Shown here one piece after another: positions 27,245 to 35,179 of a DNA stretch of 63,575 nt. Each line of letters begins with the position of its first letter. Within the stretch, counting starts at the first letter, position 1. A model generated the notes under the pieces. The model had not been told where the DNA came from. It saw nothing but the letters and a program-made list of their open reading frames with translations, and ran no database searches. The stretch comes from Methanocalculus taiwanensis (GTDB lineage: Archaea > Halobacteriota > Methanomicrobia > Methanomicrobiales > Methanocorpusculaceae), in assembly GCF_024372745.1 (NCBI RefSeq), contig NZ_VOTZ01000013.1, positions 1-63,575 on the forward strand, read 5' to 3'. Position numbers and translations under genes: made by a program.

Positions 27245-28582
27245 GTGGATTCCCGACTCAGGTACTGGGATATCCGCCATGTCAGCGGAGAGCATACCGG
27301 CATCGATATCGATAATGGCGAGATCGAATCTGCCGGTGTCACTTTCTTCTCAAAAGCCATCATCCGGGCACTTGGACCTCGCGGCTGGGGCATTGTTGCT
27401 GTCTCGCCATTCGATCCCGATGATAAAGGAGCACTCCGGGACTACCTTCTGCGGGCTGAGAAAGCAGCGGTGGTGACTGCAGAGGATGTGGTACTTGCTG
27501 ATGCGCCGGATCGGAAGCCGTTGCCGGTGCCCCCGGTAAAAGAGGATCCGACTAAGGTCCCGCTCGAAGAGAAGGGGGCGCTGCTTATGCAGATCACTGA
27601 TGCGGCAAAGCTGCCGGGTGTCTCAAACACACGCGGCACCTACACGGAGCGGTTTGAAGCGGTCACTTTTCTTGACTCGACCGGATACGAGGCATCCTAT
27701 ACCACCTGCCGTTCAGGATTTTCTGTTATGGCTGTTGCAAAACAGAACGGCACAATGCAGATGGGATATATCCGTGACCACAGTATTGATGGTCTCAACC
27801 TGAGAGGGAGAACCGAAGACGGCATTAAGGCAGGTACGCGTGCCGTTGCTCTCCTGAATGCCCGTGCTGTAAAAGGAGGCAGGATGCGGGCAGTTCTTGA
27901 CCCGGAACTCGGCGGTGTCTTTGCCCATGAGGCCGTCGGGCATGCAAGCGAGGGAGATCTGGTCAAGGATGGTGCTTCGGTCCTCAAAGATCAGATAGGC
28001 TCTACTATCGGAAGCCATATTGTTACGATTATAGATGATCCCACCATGCATGCATTCGGGTTTGAACCCCTTGATGCCGAGGGTGTTGCCGGGAGAAGGA
28101 CTGCGATCATCGAAGCGGGCGTCATGAAAAGGTTTCTTCATTCGCGTGAAACACTTGCTGCAGTCGGCAATGGTGATTCCGGGCATGCACGGGCTATGCC
28201 GGGTGATCTCCCGATTGTGCGGATGAGCAACACTTATATCGCGGCCGGTGATGCCCGGTACGATGAGATCATCGAAGAATGCAGGGATGGCATCCTCCTT
28301 GGAGGCTCACGCGGCGGCCAGGTGGATCCCGGCCGTGGCGTCTTCCAGTTTAATGCTGAATTCGGCTACCTGATCGAGGGGGGCGAGCTGACAGAGATGG
28401 TCAGGGATGTCTCGCTCACCGGCGAGATCCTCTCGACATTACATGCCATCACCCTCTGCGGAGACGATCTCAGGATGCATCCGGGATACTGCGGAAAAGG
28501 CGGGCAGAGTGTCCCTGTATCTGACGGCTCCCCACATCTCCTCCTTTCTGAGGCGATCATCGGAGGTAGTGGCGATGCATAA
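27245..28582 (+). CDS. tldD: TldD metallopeptidase
   Basis: 445 residues from a GTG. The zinc motif HEAVGHASEGD is complete, and the late cysteine in GYCGKGGQ fits the third metal ligand of the family. TldD works with TldE to degrade unfolded peptides or trim ribosomally made peptides. It overlaps tldE by 8 bases and follows lonB by 2, so protease and peptidase are co-translated. Confidence 0.93.
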   Translation: MDSRLRYWDIRHVSGEHTGIDIDNGEIESAGVTFFSKAIIRALGPRGWGIVAVSPFDPDDKGALRDYLLRAEKAAVVTAEDVVLADAPDRKPLPVPPVKEDPTKVPLEEKGALLMQITDAAKLPGVSNTRGTYTERFEAVTFLDSTGYEASYTTCRSGFSVMAVAKQNGTMQMGYIRDHSIDGLNLRGRTEDGIKAGTRAVALLNARAVKGGRMRAVLDPELGGVFAHEAVGHASEGDLVKDGASVLKDQIGSTIGSHIVTIIDDPTMHAFGFEPLDAEGVAGRRTAIIEAGVMKRFLHSRETLAAVGNGDSGHARAMPGDLPIVRMSNTYIAAGDARYDEIIEECRDGILLGGSRGGQVDPGRGVFQFNAEFGYLIEGGELTEMVRDVSLTGEILSTLHAITLCGDDLRMHPGYCGKGGQSVPVSDGSPHLLLSEAIIGGSGDA

Positions 28583-29867
28583 AGAGGTCATATCCGATAT
28601 TATCGAGACCGGACTGAAATATGCAGATGAGGTTGAAGTTGCCCTTCTTACAAGCGAGAGCGTCTCAATAGAGATGAAACGCTCCGTTCCAGCATATGCA
28701 GGTGAATCATTTGGAACAGCCCTGATCATCCGCGTGATCGATTCCGGCAGGATCGGATCGTCTGGTACAAGCACCATCGCAGACTGGCGTGTGTGCCTTG
28801 ACTCGGCAGTCTCAAGTGCACATCTTGCAGAACCGGTACCCTGGGGCGGCCTGCCCGATCCCGTCTCCCTGAAGGGCGGTTCCCTGTCATATGACAGTGC
28901 TGTCAAAACAGATCCTGATATTGCACACACATTCTGCAACAGGCTTCTTGAAGGGGCATCAGTTTATCCTGAAGCCGAGGTTGTCGGCGGGGGTGCAGGT
29001 CTTTCTCTTGGATCAGTCATCCTGGCAAATTCCTGCGGTATCTGCTATGAAGAAGATCACTCATCGGTATCGGCATCGCTTGAAACGATCGCAGGGCAGT
29101 CCACAGGATTTGAGTATGATCGCTCATACTCCCTTGATATAGATCCATTTGAGATCGGCAGGAGGGCAGCAGAACTTGCCCAAACTTCCCAACATGGCGT
29201 TCCAATTGAAACAGGCATCTATGATCTGCTCCTCTCGCCAATGGCCTTTGCCGGACTCTGTGCCTCCCTTCTATCGTCTGCATTGAACGGGAGATCTGTA
29301 CACATGGGAAGATCGTTTCTGGCAGAGAAGCTTGGCGAGGTGATTGGAGCAGAACACCTCTCGGTGATCGATGATCCCTTCTACCCTGGCGGGCTGGGAA
29401 GCGGCCGGTTCGATGCGGAAGGTGTCCCGACCAGAGAAAATATCCTCATTGAAGATGGTGTTTTAAAATCCTTCATTTACGATCTTAAGACTGCGTACCG
29501 GTTTGGGAAAGAAAGTACCGGAAATGCGCAGCGTGGCGGTCTCGGTGGTGGTGTGACAATCGGGATGCACAATATGGTATTTTGTGGTGAAACGATGCAG
29601 GAGCCGGGTGAAGGCCGTTGCATATCGATCAATGATGTGATCGGGGCGCATACAGCTAATCCTCTCACTGGAGATTTCTCGGTTGAGGTCCAGAACGCCT
29701 TTATTATGGAAGACGGGGTCGTCCAGGAGCCGGTCAGAAAAGCAATGATTGCAGGAAATATCTTTGATATGTTCGGTCAGATGACCGGAATGGGACGCAC
29801 TCCAAGGCGGGTTGGATCGGTGATTGTTCCAGCGGTCCGGATCGATGGGATGCGCCTTGTCGGGTGA
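28575..29867 (+). CDS. tldE: TldE/PmbA partner peptidase subunit
   Basis: 430 residues from the ATG at 28575, which has a perfect ggaggt 7 bases upstream; the frame is open further back but that part is the end of tldD in another frame. Family marks include GGLGSGRFDAEGVPT and the late AGNIFDMFGQM. It lacks the HExxxH motif, as TldE should, and serves as the non-catalytic half of the TldD/TldE heterodimer. Confidence 0.92.
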   Translation: MHKEVISDIIETGLKYADEVEVALLTSESVSIEMKRSVPAYAGESFGTALIIRVIDSGRIGSSGTSTIADWRVCLDSAVSSAHLAEPVPWGGLPDPVSLKGGSLSYDSAVKTDPDIAHTFCNRLLEGASVYPEAEVVGGGAGLSLGSVILANSCGICYEEDHSSVSASLETIAGQSTGFEYDRSYSLDIDPFEIGRRAAELAQTSQHGVPIETGIYDLLLSPMAFAGLCASLLSSALNGRSVHMGRSFLAEKLGEVIGAEHLSVIDDPFYPGGLGSGRFDAEGVPTRENILIEDGVLKSFIYDLKTAYRFGKESTGNAQRGGLGGGVTIGMHNMVFCGETMQEPGEGRCISINDVIGAHTANPLTGDFSVEVQNAFIMEDGVVQEPVRKAMIAGNIFDMFGQMTGMGRTPRRVGSVIVPAVRIDGMRLVG

Positions 29868-29876
29868 TACCGGCCC

Positions 29877-30140
29877 ATGCTTGAATTACTCATACCCCTT
29901 CTTTTTGTGGCGGCGCTCATTGTCACGCTCTACTTTTGCATAAAGAAAGGCATGACGCTGCTTGCAAATGCAGCAGCAGGATTAATCCTCCTTCTGATCA
30001 CAAACACATTCCATCTCCTCTCCTTCCTCGGCGTTCCTGATATTCCGATCACCTGGGCGACGGTGCTTATATGTGCATTTGGAGGTATCCCCGGTGCCGT
30101 TATGCTTATCCTGCTTGCGATTGCAGGGATCACAGTCTGA
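29877..30140 (+). CDS. BofA-like small membrane protein
   Basis: 87 residues with three hydrophobic helices (about 3-20, 27-50 and 58-85). Sequence features such as LANAAAGLILLLITN and FGGIPGAVMLILLAIAGI match the BofA family, named for the Bacillus inhibitor of an intramembrane protease. Archaeal members have no known partner. Its position after lonB-tldD-tldE hints at a link with membrane proteolysis, which is inference only. Confidence 0.75.
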   Translation: MLELLIPLLFVAALIVTLYFCIKKGMTLLANAAAGLILLLITNTFHLLSFLGVPDIPITWATVLICAFGGIPGAVMLILLAIAGITV

Positions 30141-30143
30141 CTT

Positions 30144-30935
30144 ATGAAATCCGCTCTTCGTGCATGGTGTGACAGCCATGAGATACCGCTCCTTGGCATA
30201 GCTGATGTAGATGCCTGGAATGAACCGCTCTTTGAAACGTGGATCCCAGAAGCGTATCGTCCCGGCTCGATTGCTCCCGGAACACGGTCGGTCATTGTCA
30301 TAGGCCTTCCAGTACCGCTCCCCTCGCTTGAATCATCCCCCTCGATCCAGTATAGGGAGATGTACAGGACAGTGAACACGCTCCTCGATCAATACACCTA
30401 CCGGATTGCAGTACGGCTGAACCAGTCCGGGTATCCGTCGGTTCCCATCCCGCGGGACGGGTATGGCGGTGTCGAGGCACTGGTAAAAAACCCGATCGCC
30501 TTCTTCTCGCACCGTCATGCTGCATACCTTGCAGGACTTGGGACATTCGGCCTCAATAATATGCTCCTCACCCCCGAATACGGACCAAGGGTGCGGTTTG
30601 GCTCGATCTTCACAACTGCTGATATTGAGCCTGATCCCATCCGGACTGATGATCTCTGCACACGGTGCATGGAATGTGTGGAGCGGTGCCCCGTCAAAGC
30701 AGTCAGGAAAGAAGGCTACCCTGAGGGTCTGACCAATAAAACCGCGTGTGCCAAATACAGTGCCATTCTGGATAAAAAAGCGATCTCACCGTGCGGTGTC
30801 TGTATCAAGGTCTGTCCGATCGGATCTGATCGCGCTTTCTATGGGCGGGATGATATTGGAATATACAGGGAGGATGCGGCTGATAGCCCGCTCAAAAAGG
30901 CATGGGATCACATCAGATCCCATGGTGCTCTCTAG
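30144..30935 (+). CDS. QueG-like iron-sulfur protein
   Basis: 263 residues. The N-terminal part resembles the corrinoid-binding half of epoxyqueuosine reductase (GLGTFGLNNMLLTPEYG, VRFGSIFT). Two 4Fe-4S motifs follow: LCTRCMECVERCP at about 173-185, and the pair AC...PCGVCIKVCP near 205-232. It lacks the C-terminal HEAT repeats of QueG. Archaea do not make queuosine in tRNA, so the reaction is probably different. It is last in the lonB run and its TAG stop overlaps the convergent KaiC-like stop. Confidence 0.75.
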   Translation: MKSALRAWCDSHEIPLLGIADVDAWNEPLFETWIPEAYRPGSIAPGTRSVIVIGLPVPLPSLESSPSIQYREMYRTVNTLLDQYTYRIAVRLNQSGYPSVPIPRDGYGGVEALVKNPIAFFSHRHAAYLAGLGTFGLNNMLLTPEYGPRVRFGSIFTTADIEPDPIRTDDLCTRCMECVERCPVKAVRKEGYPEGLTNKTACAKYSAILDKKAISPCGVCIKVCPIGSDRAFYGRDDIGIYREDAADSPLKKAWDHIRSHGAL

Positions 30936-31876
30936 AAGACGCTCGCCTCTGAATAGACGACCACATCATCAGGCTGGATCTCATATGGCTTGATCTCCCG
31001 GGAGTGCTGGGATCTCCGCATCTTGACCACCTCAACGGCAAGGTGGGTGCCAGAGAGATCGCTCGCACGTACATAGCGAAGCAGGATGACGCAGTCGACG
31101 AGGTACTCGACCAGCCCGTATTTGCTTGCATAAGGGATCTGGGTGTCGGTCTCACTTGTCATCACAAGCGTGCAATTCTCATCCCTCATTCGTTCGACGA
31201 ATTTGAACATCTCAAGCCTCCTGCTTGCCTCATCGGGAAGCAGCCCTTCAAATAGAGAGATCGGATCGATAACGACCCTTGATGCGTTTGTTTCCTGTAT
31301 AAGGGTGGGGATATCATTCTTGATGCTGTTGACGGCAAGAGTGAAATCTGTTGGATCGAGCTTGATTAAAAAGAAGGTTTTGTCAAGGTACTTATCAAGT
31401 TCATAGCCCCTCCGCCTGATACTCTCCATCAGCATCTCTGCCCGTTCATCCAGGCTGATCAGAATGCAGACCTCCCCCTGCTTCAACCCTTCAAAGATGA
31501 AATTGATCGCAAATGTCGTCTTTCCGGTACCATATGTCCCAATGATACCGGTGACAGAGTTTTGCACAAGTCCGCCGCCGAGCATCTCGTCAAGTCCTTC
31601 GATACCGAGCTTGATCCGCTGCTCGGTCCTTGTACTGGATCTCTTCACTTCAGCTGCTCTCTCATGTTCTGGCGGTTTGGGCATCTCTGTCATCTCATTC
31701 CGTAGCGGCTCCCACTCCTCCTCAGCAGGACTTTCCCATTCAGACTCTAAAGGTTCTGCCTGCTGGATTATGCTTCCCATTCGTGCTGGTGGCTTACCTG
31801 CCTGAATTGGAGGTATCTTCCTCATTGGCGGCTTTTTATTATCGTCGTCAATAAGTGCCGAGAAGTCATCCTCCAT
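30932..31876 (-). CDS. KaiC-like RecA-family ATPase with intact P-loop
   Basis: 314 residues. The first 85 are proline- and acid-rich and probably disordered. The KaiC-type core begins at KLGIEGLDEMLGGGL. Walker A GTYGTGKTTF lies near 110-119, the catalytic pair is in SLDERAEM and Walker B is RVVIDPISLF. It directly follows the P-loop-less relative (no gap), so both are made together. The pair diverges from a pilus-type motor, reminiscent of ArlH next to ArlI/ArlJ in archaella, but it is not ArlH by any clear mark. Confidence 0.82.
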   Translation of the reverse strand: MEDDFSALIDDDNKKPPMRKIPPIQAGKPPARMGSIIQQAEPLESEWESPAEEEWEPLRNEMTEMPKPPEHERAAEVKRSSTRTEQRIKLGIEGLDEMLGGGLVQNSVTGIIGTYGTGKTTFAINFIFEGLKQGEVCILISLDERAEMLMESIRRRGYELDKYLDKTFFLIKLDPTDFTLAVNSIKNDIPTLIQETNASRVVIDPISLFEGLLPDEASRRLEMFKFVERMRDENCTLVMTSETDTQIPYASKYGLVEYLVDCVILLRYVRASDLSGTHLAVEVVKMRRSQHSREIKPYEIQPDDVVVYSEASVF

Positions 31877-32707
31877 CTAAATCACCATCCGAATATTCTC
31901 AACATCAAACCCGGCTGATGCACTGATCCGAACCGCGAACTTCACCAGATCGCGCTCCTCAAGGTACGGCATCACTCCGCGGAACTTCATGAAATACATG
32001 ATCCTCTGCCTCCGTTGTCCGGATCCCTCCTCCCATTTGAAGTGGACAACTGCATCTGCACAGTCACAGATCTCAAGTTCACGCGATGAATCGAGGATCC
32101 CTTTTGTGAGGTGAAGGTATATTGTCGAGTTCCAGGTCTTTGCAATCCGCTGAAGACCCCTGAGGAATGCAACCAGGCTGTTCCATTTATCAGGGCTAAA
32201 ATGAAGTCCCGCGATATCGGTGAGAGAGTCGATGATAATGAGGCTCTCATGCTTTCCTTCCTCAAGCACGCCAATGAGATCGGCCAGGATACTGTCATGC
32301 TCGGGTTTCTTCCGCTGCATCCGGGCGACGATGCCCCCCTCTCCATCATACCAGTTAGCAGGGACGACACTTCTGTCGAAGTATCCGCTTGAGAGATCCA
32401 GAAAAGTGACACGGTCTGCAATCCCGGCAGTCAGATCACTCTTGAAGGATCGGTTTATCTCCTGGGTTACATCTTCTTTTGTCCTGGTAATGCTGATGTA
32501 CCGGATATCTTCCGGAATCATTCTTCCTGCACCTGCATCCTTTCCCATCCTGGTTAATGTAATGAGTGAGGTGTATGCAAACTCGGCACTGCCTGCACCG
32601 ATATCGGAGAGCAGCAGGATGAGGGATCCCGGTACGACCCCTCCGTTTAATACCGGGTCAAGTGAGTTGATCCCTGTAGGCATCCTGCCTCTGGTCTGAT
32701 CAGCCAT
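31877..32707 (-). CDS. KaiC-like protein with degenerate P-loop
   Basis: 276 residues of the same fold (PTGINSLDPVLNGGVVPGSLILLL), but the Walker A position reads SDIGAGSAEF: the lysine and the threonine/serine that hold ATP phosphates are gone. The Walker B-like LIIIDSLTDIAGL remains. It is therefore likely unable to hydrolyse ATP and may regulate its neighbour. It starts after a good ribosome site (ggagag). It is the first gene of the two-gene unit and diverges from the secretion ATPase. Confidence 0.78.
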   Translation of the reverse strand: MADQTRGRMPTGINSLDPVLNGGVVPGSLILLLSDIGAGSAEFAYTSLITLTRMGKDAGAGRMIPEDIRYISITRTKEDVTQEINRSFKSDLTAGIADRVTFLDLSSGYFDRSVVPANWYDGEGGIVARMQRKKPEHDSILADLIGVLEEGKHESLIIIDSLTDIAGLHFSPDKWNSLVAFLRGLQRIAKTWNSTIYLHLTKGILDSSRELEICDCADAVVHFKWEEGSGQRRQRIMYFMKFRGVMPYLEERDLVKFAVRISASAGFDVENIRMVI

Positions 32708-32830
32708 ACATCATCTCTCCATTATAAGAATAAGATTATGTCGTATCCTCTCGTGCATAAGGTATATCTCTTCTCCGTGTGAGGTAACCAATAACGCTCA
32801 TTCGATCAATTCTGCTCGTTGGGGTTTTCT

Positions 32831-35179
32831 ATGGAGGACAAAGAAGAAAAGCAGCAGGAAGGCCGGGATCTTTTTGCTCCGGACAGTGATCACTTCGGAT
32901 CACAAAAGAAAGAAAAGAAGAAATCTTCGGGCTTTCTTTCATTTTTTAAGAGAAAAAAAGATTCGGAGAGATCCGTCGCTGTAACCAACCCCTGGGATAA
33001 TGCCCCTGTCTCAGATTCGTGGCATAAGACGCTTCCTGGTACCGCTGAAGAAGAACCGCTGGATTCGGCTGTTCCAAATACAGATGCGCGTATGTCTCCC
33101 GGTTTCTGGAACTCCCCGATGACGGGGCCGGCAGATGAGGCTGAATATATAGCGGCGGGTACTGGCGAAGACGGGGATAAGTCTTCGTATAAAGAGCCAT
33201 TGGATATGTCGGATCAGGAGATGCTGCCTTCAGATGGAATTCCTCCCTCCTTTGGAGGAGGTGAAGACGATACTGCCGATCCTGAATCTGTGTCTGTTGT
33301 CCGTGAAGAGAGCCTGGAAACTCCATTGCAGGATGAAGCAGAAATATCGCCCACCGAGGAGCGATTACTGGCTGATGAAAGCGAATCGCCTGTTGCTGAT
33401 TTTGGAATTGATCTCACGAAGCCTGATGATGACACGCTTGATCGTCCTGTCCCCTCAATATCGGATTTAGATGATAAACGCGTGCCGGATACATCTGCCT
33501 ATCCTGTGGAGGCCGTTTCATCCCATGAACAATCGGTATTGCCGTTTGAAACGAAAGATCCCGTTTCTGCTGCCCCACCTAAGGATCAGGTTCCCGAACG
33601 CCGGTCATTACTATCCGTTTTCCGAAAAAAGGAAGCAGATCTGGTAGTGCCTGAATATAATTTCGAAACCGCAGATCCGCTTGTCTCCCCCAGTCTTGCC
33701 GAGAATGAAGAGGAGGTTGATAGTTACTGGATTGAAAAAGGATTCTCGCTTGTCCTGATCACCTATAATCGGGTGACCCGGCTGAAAGAGTACCACCTGT
33801 TTGAACCCGTACTGACCCGTTTTGAATATGAACTCCTTGAACGGCTCTATGAAGATCTCCGCGACATTCTCATCCTCACGGATTCGGAGATCCGGGAGAA
33901 ACCGGAGCTGCTTCTCTTCAGAAAGGCAGAAGCGCTCATCAGCCAGTACGGGCTCAACCTTGCCCCGGAGACGATGTATAAGCTGAGGTACTATCTGAAA
34001 CGGAATTTCCTCGGGTGGTCGCGAATCGATCCATTGATGAAAGACCTCGAGATAGAGGATATCTCGTGTGATGGCCATGGAATCCCTCTTTTCCTCTACC
34101 ATCGACAGCATCGGAATATCAGGACAAATATCCAGTTTCCTGAACAGCAGTTAAACTCGCTGGCAATATCACTTGCACAGCGATCAGGCAAACATATCTC
34201 GATCGGAAACCCGATCCTTGATGCCACCCTCCCGGATGGCTCCCGTCTCCAGCTTACTCTTGGAACAGAGGTGACGAGCAGGGGTTCATCCTTTACGATC
34301 AGGAAGTTCCGCCCCGAGCCATTCACCCCTATCGAACTGATGGAGAAGGGGACATTCAATGTTGACCAGCTTGTCTACTTCTGGCTTGCAATCGAGAACA
34401 ACAAGAGCCTGATTTTTATCGGGGGCACGGCATCCGGGAAGACTTCATCTTTGAATGCGATGTCCCTTTTCATACCGCCGCTTGCAAAAGTCGTCTCTAT
34501 TGAGGATACCCGTGAGATCATGCTGTACCGGGAGAACTGGATAGCAAGCGTCACCCGTGAATCCCTCACAGCAGAAGGGAGCCGGAGCATCAGTATGTTT
34601 GACCTCCTCAAGGCAGGTATGCGGCAGAGGCCCGAGTATATTATTGTCGGAGAAGTGAGGGGCCCGGAGGCGCAGACCCTCTTCCAGGCGATGAATACAG
34701 GTCATACCACTTACTCGACGATGCATGCAGGAGGTGTGGATGCAACCATCCACCGTCTTGAGAGTGAACCCTTAAACGTGCCCCGTAATATGCTTCAGGC
34801 GCTAAATATCATATCGTTCCAGAGTATGATATTCCGTGGTTCCGAGCGGGTCAGGCGTTGCCAGGAGGTCGTTGAGATTACCGGTATCGAGCCGAATTCC
34901 GGGAACATTCTCGTGAATAATGTCTTTGAATATGATCCGATCTCAGATGAGATGAGGTACTCAGGCAGATCACATGTATACTCTGCTATCGCCGCAAACC
35001 GCGGATGGAGCAGGGAAGAACTCCAGGCTGAGGTCGGAAAACGCCGCCAGGTGATCCTCGCACTCCATGAACAGGATATCAGGGATTTCAAATCCGTATC
35101 CGAGATCTTCTCGATATTTGCAATCACCCCTGATGTTATATTTGAGCATATCGATGATCTCAGCCAGGTACTCTCATGA
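32831..35179 (+). CDS. type II/IV secretion (pilus) ATPase, GspE/FlaI type
   Basis: 782 residues from the ATG at 32831 (a TTG at 32819 would add four). Residues 1 to about 285 are an acidic, low-complexity tail framed by two basic-aromatic spots, FLSFFKRKK and LLSVFRKKE. The motor follows: Walker A GGTASGKTSS near 530, Walker B with YIIVGEVRGPEA and the histidine box TGHTTYSTMHAGG. It powers assembly of a pilus- or archaellum-like fibre. Its stop overlaps the start of the membrane partner (atga). No archaellum accessory genes are adjacent, so a type IV pilus is more likely than an archaellum. Confidence 0.88.
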   Translation: MEDKEEKQQEGRDLFAPDSDHFGSQKKEKKKSSGFLSFFKRKKDSERSVAVTNPWDNAPVSDSWHKTLPGTAEEEPLDSAVPNTDARMSPGFWNSPMTGPADEAEYIAAGTGEDGDKSSYKEPLDMSDQEMLPSDGIPPSFGGGEDDTADPESVSVVREESLETPLQDEAEISPTEERLLADESESPVADFGIDLTKPDDDTLDRPVPSISDLDDKRVPDTSAYPVEAVSSHEQSVLPFETKDPVSAAPPKDQVPERRSLLSVFRKKEADLVVPEYNFETADPLVSPSLAENEEEVDSYWIEKGFSLVLITYNRVTRLKEYHLFEPVLTRFEYELLERLYEDLRDILILTDSEIREKPELLLFRKAEALISQYGLNLAPETMYKLRYYLKRNFLGWSRIDPLMKDLEIEDISCDGHGIPLFLYHRQHRNIRTNIQFPEQQLNSLAISLAQRSGKHISIGNPILDATLPDGSRLQLTLGTEVTSRGSSFTIRKFRPEPFTPIELMEKGTFNVDQLVYFWLAIENNKSLIFIGGTASGKTSSLNAMSLFIPPLAKVVSIEDTREIMLYRENWIASVTRESLTAEGSRSISMFDLLKAGMRQRPEYIIVGEVRGPEAQTLFQAMNTGHTTYSTMHAGGVDATIHRLESEPLNVPRNMLQALNIISFQSMIFRGSERVRRCQEVVEITGIEPNSGNILVNNVFEYDPISDEMRYSGRSHVYSAIAANRGWSREELQAEVGKRRQVILALHEQDIRDFKSVSEIFSIFAITPDVIFEHIDDLSQVLS

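Noticed and set aside
28407-28574. Longer N-terminus for TldE
   Set aside because: This part reads through tldD in another frame; the ATG at 28575 has a perfect ggaggt and gives the family start.
30144-30935. True epoxyqueuosine reductase
   Set aside because: The iron-sulfur and N-terminal parts match, but the C-terminal repeats are missing and archaea do not use queuosine.
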